A stretch of DNA of 64,000 nucleotides from positions 2,737,087 through 2,801,086 of the forward strand of contig NC_057013.1 in the NCBI RefSeq assembly GCF_000002595.2. Reading direction: 5' to 3'. Made by a program: the position numbers and the translations under genes. The DNA comes from Chlamydomonas reinhardtii. Taxonomy: Eukaryota > Chlorophyta > Chlorophyceae > Chlamydomonadales > Chlamydomonadaceae. Below the pieces are notes generated by a model that saw nothing but the letters and a program-made list of their open reading frames with translations, had not been told where the DNA came from and ran no database searches. Positions 11,539-31,097 of this stretch are shown one piece after another (position 1 is the first letter of the stretch; each line of letters starts with the position of its first letter).

Positions 11539-11808
11539 ATGAGCAGCCAGAGCGGCACGCACAGCGCACATGACGGCGGCGGCCGCACCAAAGCAGTGAA
11601 CGGTAGCGCGGCGCCGGGCACGTCTGACTCTGTGCCACAGGACTGCCTTGGCTGCCGTGTGGCGGGCTGCTTGTTTGGTGTGGGTGGGGCGGGGTACCTG
11701 GGCACGGTGCTGCTTCAGGAGCCACCACCTCGCGGTGCGCATAGATACGCCTTGATTGTTACAGCCGGCACCATGTTTGCGTTCGGCATGTATCGCGCGT
11801 TCGGTTGA
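11539..11808 (+). CDS. DMAC1/TMEM261-like small membrane protein (DUF4536)
   Basis: Uninterrupted ORF of 89 residues. An N-terminal Ser/Gly-rich region of about 33 residues is followed by DCLGCRVAGCLFGVGGAGYLG, with a CxxC pair leading into a hydrophobic Gly-rich helix. A short loop (LLQEPPPRGAH) and a second hydrophobic helix (ALIVTAGTMFAFGMYRAFG) follow. This layout fits the DMAC1/TMEM261 family, which in animals helps assemble the distal membrane arm of respiratory complex I; that role is inferred here. There is no ATG between the TMA7 stop and this start, and no poly(A) signal until TGTAA at 11955, so the ORF may be the second cistron of the TMA7 transcript. Confidence 0.75.
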   Translation: MSSQSGTHSAHDGGGRTKAVNGSAAPGTSDSVPQDCLGCRVAGCLFGVGGAGYLGTVLLQEPPPRGAHRYALIVTAGTMFAFGMYRAFG

Positions 11809-12405
11809 AGGTTATATCCTTGCGATCAATCATGGGATGAAGGAGCTGTGTGTGTGCTGCCCGCATCCGTGAAGCGTATGACGTGAAGTTTAGCTTTGAC
11901 CCAAAGTCATGGAGACACATGACGCGGTGATGAATTGTGTGCTGGTTGCGGTGGTGTAAGATACAAGGTGGACAAAAGCGTCTTGTGCTGGTTTCGGGTG
12001 GCACGCGGCACGTGGACTACCCTGCTGTGTGCAAGTTGAGAAAGAACCAGTTCCGCAGCTCAACCAACCTCCGCCAGTTCCATCCTCAATGCTCCATCGT
12101 AAATTTGCTCAACTAGCTCGTTGCGTGTGAGCAATTCATTGCACCGCGGCCCAGTCTTCCGTCATCAGTTCGACAACTGGTCCCGGCGTGCAGTTCCAGG
12201 TGGTAAGGCCAATGAGTGGCCTCAGTGCCAAGCGCACATGCATCGCCACACTCCTTACTAGTTCTGCAGCACGACTGTTCTGTAGCAATCGTTCCATGGG
12301 CCATACGGTACAAGTCCAAACAGCCCCCCAGCGCTGTCAAGCGCTCCACATTCCCAGCACTTGTGTGCCAAGCCCCCCACACCCAATCTCAACCCCAAGT
12401 GGACA
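11809..12405. other. Intergenic region between convergent genes
   Basis: Contains the 3' UTR of the TMA7/DMAC1 unit and the downstream region of the minus-strand UMP-CMP kinase gene. No exon was found. Confidence 0.5.
11955..11959 (+). terminator. TGTAA polyadenylation signal after the TMA7/DMAC1 pair
   Basis: First TGTAA on the sense strand after either stop codon. It is the only evident signal for both ORFs. Confidence 0.55.
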
Positions 12406-12642
12406 CAGGGCTCCTATCTTAATGTCTCCAGACATTAATCGGCCATTTTGGCCGTTTCCTAGACATTCCTCCCGGGGGCTAATGTCTGGGGTGAGACTTT
12501 GTTGACCCGGGTTTGGGGCGGGTTTTGTCCGAATTCCTATGGAGAAGCCCCCAAACCGCCTGTGCCCAGACAAAAGACGGCGGCCATCCGGCCGTTTTTG
12601 TCTGGAGCCAGACATCACCCCGAAAACAAGATACGACCCCTG
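12406..12642. mobile_element. Non-autonomous hAT-type MITE with 8-bp target duplication
   Basis: A 237-bp element with terminal inverted repeats: the left end reads CAGGGCTCCTATCTT and the inverted right end CAGGGGTCGTATCTT. It is flanked by a perfect 8-bp direct repeat AGTGGACA at 12398-12405 and 12643-12650. An 8-bp duplication plus termini starting CAGGG is the signature of the hAT superfamily. The inner part carries repeated AATGTCT/AGACATT motifs and GGCCATTTTGGCC-like palindromes, but no ORF. It lies 80 bp beyond the stop of the UMP-CMP kinase gene, probably in its 3' UTR. Confidence 0.85.
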
Positions 12643-12721
12643 AGTGGACACACGAACTAGCCACGCATGGCCGCAAACAACGCCCTGCTCCGCTGCAGGC
12701 AAACTGAAACTCCCACACTGC

Positions 12722-14635
<1,914 letters not shown>

Positions 14636-15048
14636 GGTTTTTTGCTTGCAAGCTTTTGGGCGTCCGAAGCCGGGTGTCGCAATAGGACTTATTTTCGTGC
14701 TTGATGGTGATTACTGTACATGCGACGCTTGCGTGCACTTATGACAAGAAGATGGCAGACAAGGACGCCATTGATTGTGTCAGCATGTCCTTGCCCTTGC
14801 CGTTTAAGTGGATACTGTGACAAATTGACTGCGCTATCAGCTGGTTATATTAGCTCCGGTTCCTTTAATTGACCACCTAACTATTCGAAAGCCCTTGCTA
14901 GGGAAACCTCCACAAACCAAACCGGGGCCATTTCGAGTCTCATCAATTGTGGATACGGCCTAAATACTCGACCATTTCGTAGGACGGCTCTGGACGCCGC
15001 CGAGAAACATACCGGTGGGCGCCGCCCGGCGCGGCGGAGCCAGCAGCC
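14636..15048. promoter_or_regulatory. Divergent intergenic region, UMP-CMP kinase / WDR3
   Basis: 413 bp separate two oppositely directed start codons, so both promoters and leaders must lie here. It is AT-richer than its flanks. No specific element can be assigned. Confidence 0.5.
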
Positions 15049-22310
<7,262 letters not shown>

Positions 22311-22785
22311 GCTGTGATGGAGAGACTGTGGTGGAGGATGGAGTAAGGTGGATGATTGGCTGCTGCTAGAGGGAGGATGGTGGCTGAGGAGACTGTGGGT
22401 GGCAAGCGGATAGTGTGTAAGGGTAAGGTCTGCTCCGCTTCCAATTCGGCCCTTGACGTGCGGCCGGTTCCTGCCTTGCCGGGCGGCGCCAGGCGGCGCC
22501 TTGAACACGAAGCTGCAATCCAATCAAGCGCCATCCGTTATGTGTAATCCGGCACTGACCGGCGTACGCTCCTCCCGCGTACAACCGCAAACTCCAGGTT
22601 ACCTGAAGCCGGGTTTAAAGCCTTCGGCCTTGACTGCTTGACGTGTCGTGTGGCTCAACCCCCAACCGCTGCCCATCACTGCCCCACCCTCCATGCCAGT
22701 ATGTTTATGTATACTCGCCACACACACGCAACCATCATTTACACAGCTACTTGCTTAGAGCACGACTGCTGTGCGCTGCAGAGAA
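22311..22785. other. WDR3 3' UTR and VMA12 upstream region
   Basis: No exon. TGTAA occurs at 22416-22420 and again at 22543-22547; either could end the WDR3 transcript. Confidence 0.5.
22416..22420 (+). terminator. TGTAA polyadenylation signal, WDR3
   Basis: First TGTAA after the WDR3 stop codon, about 105 nt downstream. Confidence 0.5.
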
Positions 22786-24355
22786 ATGCTGCCTCTGCGG
22801 GTCACCGAGGGCGTGGCCACATTGTTAGAGGAGGCTGCTAGCTGTTCCAGCCTACCAAATGTAAGATTTGCCAAGCCAAGTCATGTCCGGGGCTCCAAGC
22901 TGAGCGGCGATTGAAATCGCTCGCAGGACGTGCGCGAGGATGCACAAAAGCTGCATGGAGCTGAGCAGATCGACTGGAGCAGTCTTAAAGCGGTGGCAGA
23001 TGCATACAGGTGCGGTCGTGGGGTCACGGAGCCGAAAATTGCCAAAACCGAACCCGCGTTTTCGCTCCTCGCAGGGCAGCAAACCCCGGCAAGCCCGTGT
23101 ATCTGCATAAGATATGTTCGCAGCGGGACGTAATCCTGCCGTCGCCGCCGGTCAAAGAGAAGAGCCCAGAACTGGTCGCCAGGTTGGCGAAGCTGCAGGC
23201 GGAGCTGGACAACAAGCGGTGCGTGCCAGGCTGCTACCAAGCGCCCGCCGAGGCGCCGCCCGGGTTTCCCTGATCCCGTACATGGGAGTGAGGATAGTGC
23301 TTGGGGTTGACGGTGGATGGGGAAAGGGCGCGGCGGCCTGCATGCCCAACGCGCACACACCGTGCCTGCTGCCGTGGCGACTCGGCGCCACTATCCCCAG
23401 CCCTCAACCCCGGGCGTCTCTGCCCTCCCTTTTCCTCCGTCTCCTCCCTCCTCGCTCTCACTTCTCCCCCAACAGTCTTGCCCCCTTGCATCCCGTGCAC
23501 CCCTTGCAGCTATGACGCGATGGTTGCGGACGTGACGTCGGCGGAGCGCAAGGCGGACGAGATGCGCGGCGTGCTGCCCAACGCGCGGCTGCAGCTGTCG
23601 TTTGGCGCGCACGTGCTCGTGACCATGTTCACCTTCTGGGCCACTGCCTTTTACGGCACCAAGATCTGGTTCGGCTGGGACCCGCTCTGGGTGAGGCGGA
23701 GGGAGGAGGGCAGGAGCGGAGGAGAGGGACACGGGCGGGGTTTGTGCGTGTGTAGCGATTAGGGTGTCTAGGGCAAGGGGGTGTGCATGTGCAGGTGGAG
23801 AGGAGTTCTGTTCTTACATCGCTGCACGCTTCGCTGGTTTTACCCTCCCCCTTCCCCCGCAGTCGGGCATGGCGGGCGCGGTGGGGCTCACGTGCGGCCT
23901 GCTCATTGAGACTGTGCTGCTCATCATCCGCACCAACCGCTTCACCAGCCTTGAGGACAGGTGAGCCGCACAGTCTACCTGAAGCGAGTACGCAGTGCGC
24001 ATGCCGTGCGCGGCTCTGTCAAGTCCAAGCGCGGCGCTGACACGCTAGAGCCTAGGTTGCGGTGCTAGACCAGTGCTCTGTGTGCTGTACCAGGCAACGC
24101 TGCAACGGCTACCATAATGTCTGGCCCAGGCGTAGCTTATCCTGAAATTCCCCGTTTTTCTTTTCCCGCCTCGTCAGGATGCCTGAACTGTTTGACAAGG
24201 ACAAAGTGCGGGAGGCGTACGCTAAGCTCAAAGAGATCAAGCAGCGCGAGGCTGAGCGGAAGAAGGCGCAGCCGCGGGAGCAGAAGCACGCGAAGCGACA
24301 GGAGGCGGCGGAGGGGGAGAAGGCGGCGTCCGGGGAAAGCAAGAAGTCGAAGTGA
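22786..24355 (+). CDS. V-ATPase assembly factor VMA12/TMEM199
   Basis: Six exons, 22786-22860, 22927-23009, 23075-23218, 23510-23690, 23863-23960 and 24178-24355, join in frame to 252 residues. The ATG at 22786 was chosen because exon 1 ends in a strong GTAAGA donor and fits phase 0. The soluble N-terminal region ends in a helix (SPELVARLAKLQAELDNKR) leading into YDAMVADVT, the family hallmark. Two hydrophobic segments follow (LVTMFTFWATAFYGTKIWFG and AGAVGLTCGLLIETVLLII), then a Lys/Glu-rich cytosolic tail. Vma12/TMEM199 is an ER membrane factor that, with Vma22, helps assemble the V0 sector of the vacuolar H+-ATPase. The length and topology match. Confidence 0.9.
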
Positions 24356-25099
24356 GCGGGCAAAGAGGTGGATAGGGCAGGCTGTTATGGGGAGCTGTGG
24401 CCATGGTGGCTGTGTTGGGGGATGAGGGGAGGTGAGCGAGAGGGACCCACGGTGACGCAGCGTGGTCTCCACGGCAGGGTGCTCCCGTCCTTGCCGACTG
24501 TAAAGCCCTGCTGACGTGACTCTGGCTGCACCAGTTATGGTTTACGATGCCAGTTTCCATCGGGTGGCAGTACCAGCACGCAGGCAGCCAGGGAGGCCGG
24601 GACGATTGAGTGCTGCCGAAGACGGCCTGCGTCCACTGCCCGTGGTGTTGCCGCCAAGCCCAGCACCCCCGCACACAGTGAGTTGAAGCCACGCAAAGCT
24701 AGGTCCCGCCGGGCCCGAACCACACACTGTCGCTTAGCCAGGGTAGCGTCGCTACAGCCTGGATTTGGATCCAGCCCCCATCAATGGACTGCGTACGACG
24801 GAATCCATCGGACCGTCCGCGGTCGGCAGGCCACTCCAAGAAACCCCCCAGAGGATGACTGAGAGGGAAGAATGGGATACCGAGATGGTTCAAAATTTTC
24901 CGCGATCACAAGTAAAACATTCACACGCCGCTTACCGTGAGCACGTCACCGCAAACAACGCGTGCGGCGCGCCCCACTCTCGCGCCTCAACCGCTCGGTC
25001 GCCCTCCCGCCCGTCGCTCCTCAACCGCGACACGCTCGCCCGGCCGCCGCGGGCCGACTGCGGAGCCGCGGCCGGACGCGAACGCGCTCGCTCACAACA
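24356..25099. other. Intergenic region
   Basis: Holds the VMA12 3' UTR (TGTAA at 24499-24503) and the promoter/leader of the next plus-strand gene. No exon was found. Confidence 0.5.
24499..24503 (+). terminator. TGTAA polyadenylation signal, VMA12
   Basis: First sense TGTAA after the VMA12 stop, about 145 nt downstream. Confidence 0.5.
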
Positions 25100-28000
25100 A
25101 TGGAAATGCAGCAGCCGCAGCCAGCGGTGGCGGGCGCGCCGCTACCGGAGCGCCAGTCGGCGCAGCCCTACTACTTGGATCAGTCGCCGCCTGGGTACCG
25201 CCTTTACGGGGCCAACTTGGAGCCGCATCAGCCGGCCCCGACACCCAGCGGGCATGCGGCAACCCCAACCGGTACGCCGCGGTAGTGCCTTTGCGTTGTG
25301 CCGTGCTTGTCGGCGCGTCGGGCGTGTCGGGTGGTCCCTTGGGTGGTCCGGTAGGTGCTGCGGTACAGTTCTTGGCAGCTGGCAGCGGCGGTTCCGAACC
25401 TCCTGCTTCAGTCCACCCTGTCTGCTGCTTGTTTTCGCATGCTTACCTCGCTGACTCCTGATCTTGACATGCATGCCGCCGCAGGTGTCAGCGGTGGCTG
25501 CCTGCCTCCGTCGCCATCCCAGTCCCTCTGCGCGCACGCCCAGTTACCGTGCGCGTCCGTGGCTGCAACGCCTTCAAGCGCAGGAGGCGCTCCTGCGCCC
25601 ACCACCGTCATCACAGCTGCAGCTGCTGGAGGTGGCGACAGCGGTGCACACGGTGATGTTGTCGGGTCTGCGACACCGGCAGCAGCGGCGGTGATGGCTC
25701 CGGCGTTGCAGCACGCCATCAGCCATGTGGCGGCCCCCTCGGGCGCGCTGCCATACTTCCCGCACCACTCCCACCTGCAGCCGCAACCCCACGCGCATTA
25801 CCAGCACCAGTACCAGCACCAATACTCGCACCAGTACCCGCACCAGTACCCGCACCACTACCAACACCAACACCACTACCAACACCAGCACCGGCCCCAG
25901 CCCCAGCCCCAGCCCAAGCACCCGCAGCACTTCCACTCTCACCAGGAGCAGCCATGGGGCACCGGGCAACACGTGTCCCCCCTCGCTCCAGGCGGGATGA
26001 GCAGCTTGACGCCGTCGCCATTCAGCCCGGCCACTGCCGCCGCCGCCACGGCCGCAGCAGCCCATGGCGCACCTTCAGGCGGCGCCGCCACAAGCCCCTT
26101 AGTGCCGAGCTTCTCATCGCCGCTGCCATGGCAGCAGCCACAGCAGGAGCCGCGTCAGACTTCTTGTGCTCCGGCACCGTGTGAGCAACAACAGCGGCAA
26201 CAGCTGCAGCAGCCAGGGCAGGGCCAGGAGCCTCACGCCTCGGCTGCAGACACGGCTGTGCCGCTGCCGCAAACCATGTCGGCGCCTGCCGCCCTCAACC
26301 ACCTGCAGCTAGCGCCGCCGCCCCACTACCACTACAGCTACCCGGGGCCGCAACCGCCAGCGCAACAGCACTCCCAGCAGCCGCACATGCCCGTGCAGCC
26401 TGTGCCGCCGCCTGCCCCCCAGCCGCCGGGGCCTCCGCCGCAGCCGCCTCCACAGCTGCAGCCTCCCATGGTCTGGGCGGCGCCACCCTACTGGCCGCAC
26501 AGCGGGCCGCCGGGCGTGTCACCGAGGCCGTGTGCCCCACAGCCCGCCACTGCACCCCAGCAACAACCGCCGCCGCAGCCACAGCACCCCTGGCAACAAC
26601 CGCGAGCGCCCCCGTTCCACCAGCCGCCGTCCTCTCCTCCGGCTCCACCTCCTGCGGCTCTCCCGCAGCCACGGCCACCGCCGCTGCCAATCCCACCGCG
26701 CCCGCCGCCCTCGCTACCCGCCCCGCTGGTGTGGCTGCCAAAGCCCAACTGGTGCGCCTACCACATTCTCCGCTGGCAGGTGAGGGCTGCAGGCATCCCA
26801 AGTCCCACACCCCAACCCCAAACTCCTCATATGCCTCGTTTGCCCCGCTCACTCCACGCCCACTCCACTCCACGCCCATGGTCGCCGGCACCTCATATGT
26901 GTAATCTACCCAACCCCCATCTGACACGTGCAGCTGCCTCCTTTCCCCTTCCTTCCCTCTCTACCCCCTCTTCTTCTCTGATCAGGCCGCCGCCAACCAC
27001 ATCCTGTTCTACCTGGTCGACCATGACTACAAGGCAGTGCTGGCAGTGGTGGTGAGTGTGTAAATGGGAGGAAGGAGCCAAGGAGCGGGGCAGATCCTTG
27101 CTGAGGATAAGGTTGCAGTCACACCAATCAGTGCCGCCCATGTGCCGGCCACCTTACCGGCTCGCTTACCGCAGCCACTTCCCGCGCTTTTTGCGCCTGG
27201 ATCGGGTTGAAGCATATCAACAACCTCGCACCCACCCACACACCCGCGCACCCACCCATAACCCTCGGTCCCCATCTCGCCCCCACCCCAGGGCACTGAC
27301 CTGCGCTTCTCCGGCCACTTCGTGTACTCCACGCTGCCTGATGGCCCCGTGGCTGGCAGCCCCCTGCGCTGCACCAACCGCAACAGAGTCATGGACTGGC
27401 TGGCGCAGCAGGGCGCAGGTGCGTGCGGGGCCGCCGCCGCAGACTGCAGGGGCCGCCGGCAGCACTGCAAGGCGGGGCTGCGGCGGGCGCTCCACTGCCG
27501 AGTTGGGGCTGCAGCGACCCAGTCCGTCCATGCCTTGTTGTTGTCGGGTTGTTGAGCCCTTACACCCACGTTTAGCTTAGCATTGCAGTCCCAATACGGT
27601 GTCTGTGTAAGAGTGTGTGTGTGTTTGTGTCCTCTGCTGCGCAGTGGACCCTGCCGACGCCTCCCGGCTGCGGTTGCCGCCGCTGGCGCCGCACGAATTG
27701 GCGCTGTTGGAGTCCTCAGATCCGCTGTTCAGCCGGCCCGCGGAGAGCGTACTGGACAGGTGTGTATGTGTGTGTTTGTGCGTTTGTGTGTGGGGGGGCG
27801 GGCGGGCGGAGGCCCGTGCTGCGGGGCCCCATGCTGCATGCCTTGGGGAGGGGACAGGCGGCTAAGGCTGTAACACTCACCAATTCCTGGATCTGTGTCG
27901 GTCACGGTGCTGCCGCCCGATGGCGTGATGCACGCAGGCGCTACAGCTCCTGGCGTGAGGAGGTGGGGGTGCTGCCGGACGGACGCCACATCAAGCAGTT

Positions 28001-31000
28001 CTGGGTGTCAGCCGCCCCGCCGGCCGGGTGTGGCGAGGAGACCGGCGGTGAGTGTGGAAGTCGGCGTGGGGTCCTATTTCATATTATCGTGATGCCACAT
28101 GCGCAGCTCAGTCGTATTGGCATGTAAGGCTGGAGGCTGGTCGCTTGACGATCTCCTGGTCTACGCAGGCGGTGACGGCGCGTGTGAGGGCCGGCCGGGC
28201 CAGCGGTCGGCGGCTGCGGCACTGCCGGAGCGGCTGGTGGTGGTGGCTGAGGACAGCCACCGCCGGGACAGGTGCGGCAGCGTGGGATGGCGCGACAGCC
28301 CCTGTGCCCATGTGTCAAGAACTCGTGTGTCAAGGAGCGTCACATGGCTTGCAAGTTACAGGCAGCACCGTTCGCCCCCAGGTCCCAGCCATTAGTTGTA
28401 CCGCGGAGCCGCTGAGTCGCATGTGCTTGCCCCACAGGCGCTACACGTACCGCGCCTTGCCCGAGTTCGGCGGATTCGTGTTCGAAAACGGCCACTGCGC
28501 CAAGGAGTGGCTCAGCTTTGTCGTGGGCAGGAGGCTGCAGCCAACCGCGCTGCCGCAGCGGCCACCGCGCCGCAAGGGAGCTGCTGCGACAGCGGGTGCC
28601 GCCGCAACCGTGAGTGTGCTAGGCATACCAGCCAGGGCACTTTGATCGCTCTGTCCTGCTTGCCATGCAAGACCATGCTGACAGGGTAAACTAAGATTGT
28701 GACAGGCTTTCACTCGCGTGCCGCCGCAGGCCAACGGCGGTGTCCGGCGCAACATGTCGCGCACCAACGGTGCTAGCAGCCCCAGCAGCGATGCCAGCGA
28801 CGGCGGAGGTCCGCAGGAGGCCGGCGGCACCAGCTCAACACCCGGCAGCGCCAGCGGTCAGCAGCAGCGGCAGACCCCAAGCGCTGCCGCGGAAGCGACT
28901 GCCAGCGCCACGGCGGCGGTTGCTGCGGCGGCGGCGCAGCCCAGCCCCGGCGCTGACGGCAGCCGCCGTGGCGTGGCTGCTGCTGTGGCGGCTGCGGTGG
29001 CAGGTGTGGCAGGCATGGACTGGAGCCAGCTGCGGCTCGGCGGCTCCGGCAGCGTGCCACCGGCGGCAGGTGTAGGCGCAGGCGTGGCGCCACCTAGCCC
29101 TTTTTCTCCGCCACCCCAGCCGCCACAGCTGCCACCGCCGCCACCGCCGCCACCGCCGCCAGTCTGGGCGGCTCAAGGTCACGGTGTCGGCTCAGCCCCC
29201 AGCCATGTTCCACCCAACAACCAGAGCCCGCTGCTGCACCCGGGCACGCATCCACCGCACCACCACTTGCAGCACCCACACCCACACCTGCACCCGCCCG
29301 CCGACCCACACCCGCTGCTGCACCCGGGCGTGCCGCAGCTGCACCCCGGTGTGGATCCGGGCAGCTGCGGCCCTGCCAGCAGCGCCTGGACAGCCGCCGG
29401 GCAGCACCCCCTTCTGGCGACGCCGCCGCCGCCGCACCACCACCACCACAACCGCAACGCACACGGCCGCGCCGACGTGTCGGGTGGTGGCCACGCCGGC
29501 GCAGTGCCGCACACTGCCGCGCCGCCAGCGCAGCAGCAACAGTTTGCCGCCGCAACAGCCCGCCCTGTAACGCCGCCGCTGCCGTCGCCTCCGCCCCACC
29601 CCGACAGCCAGCTACTCGCGGACCTGTGTATGACGGTGGACGAGGACGGCGACGACTTTGCGGACTGGCTGCTGCGCACCTGCAGCGGCGGCGAAGGTCT
29701 GCTAACGGACTGGTGGAAGGGGCCAGCTGCCAGCGGTGACGGCGGAGCGGTCGGCGCAGCAGGCGGCGTGGCCAGCGTGACCGGGGGGCATGGTGGCGGC
29801 GGCGGCGTGGACGCGATGGATGTCCAGCACGTCAAGTCAGAGACTGAGGTACCGGCCGGTGGCGATAGCCCGCACGCGGAGCAAAAGCCTAGCTATGGCG
29901 GCACCGGCGGCGCCGCTGGGTTTGCTGCTGTCGTGGCGGTCGCAGCCGGCTCACCATTACCAGCGTCGCCGCCGCCCTCGCGGTCGCGCTCGGGCTCGCC
30001 ACCTGCCCCACGCGCACCGCCCAGGGCCCAGCATTCGGGCCCCGGTTCCGACCACCCCCAGCCTATGGACATGCATGGCTTCGGTGGCGGAGGCGGCGTC
30101 ACTGTTGTGGCTTCGGACGCCACTGACGGCGAGGCCTCGACCGCCCCAGCCGCAGCTGCAGCCGCCATCCACCAGGAGCAGCCGCTGCAGCCAGAGCCGC
30201 GCCCGCCCCTGCCGCCGCGGCAGCACGCCGCATCCGCTGGCCTCGTCACGGGCATGGGCATGGAACCGGGGGTGCAGGCGCTTGGCGGAGGTGGCTTTGG
30301 CGAGGGGCTTGGCGCGGGACTGGGCGGGCTGCTGGCGTGGGACGGCGGCCCCGACGCGGACTTTGACGTCTTTACGGCGCCTGACGTGCGCGCCGCGTTC
30401 CAGCACAGCCCACGACTGCTAGACTGGGTGGCAGGTGGGTGAGGAGACTGAGGAGGAGCGGTGTGGGGACCTGCTCATCCGGGCATGTGGAGATCTCGGG
30501 GTTGGGGCGGGAGGCTGCAGTGGTGCCCTGAGAGCTAGTGCCTGCAGCTGCGCCCAGCGCAGCTGTGGTGGTGATGGCTGCCTCCCCCGCCTTCGTTCCT
30601 TAAAAGCTCAATCCTCTGACGCGCTTGCCAATATGCGTGCTACAGGTGTGCCTGACGCCGGCTCCCTGTCTGCCTACCGGAGCTGGGCGGCCCTGCTGCG
30701 CGGCTTCGCCTCGCAGGCTGCAGCTGGCTGCAACACGGGCGCCGCTGGGGACGCACGGCAGCCTGCAGCCGGAGCTCTCACAGGTCCCACGGAGGCGCAC
30801 GTGCGGGAGCTGCTGGACGAGCTGTCGAGGCAGTGCGTCAGCCTGCGCGTGTGTGTGGAGCTGAGCGGGGCGGTGGTGGCGCTGCGGGACGCCTGCCGCG
30901 GGCGCCAGCCGGGGGTGGCAGCGGCGGCGGAGCGGCTGCTTGAGGAGTGGCACGGCGTGGCGGCGCAGGCGCTGGGCACGGCGGCACAGGCGCTGAGCGT

Positions 31001-31097
31001 GTCACGAGCGAACAGCGGCTCCGGCAGTGGCGCCAGTGCTGGCGGTGCGGGTGCTGGCCTGGGCCTGAGCGACGACCCGATGGATTGGCTGTGGTAG
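25100..31097 (+). CDS. Large unrecognised protein with a folded core and D-W motif tail
   Basis: Ten exons keep frame: 25100-25271, 25485-26779, 26986-27051, 27292-27418, 27645-27759, 27938-28047, 28169-28271, 28438-28609, 28730-30434 and 30646-31097, for 1438 residues. The N-terminal third is Pro/Gln/His-rich, with a (HQY)n-like run near 25800-25900. Seven short exons then encode the only ordered part (about residues 475-720): WCAYHILRW, AAANHILFYLVDHDYKAVLAVV, LRFSGHFVYSTL, SWREEVGVLPDGRHIKQFWVS, and FGGFVFENGHCAKEWLSFVV. The rest is Ala/Gly/Pro/His-rich, but keeps acidic-Trp motifs: DFADWLLRTC, LTDWWKG, LLDWVAGG and the terminal DDPMDWLW. I do not recognise the core domain. The composition suggests a regulatory protein, perhaps a transcription coactivator; this is inference only. 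Confidence 0.8.

Noticed and set aside
25355-25484. Upstream ATG in the long frame 25355-27055 as the start of the D-W motif gene
   Set aside because: A better first exon (25100-25271) begins with ATG and joins in frame to an acceptor at 25485; the region between has intron features.
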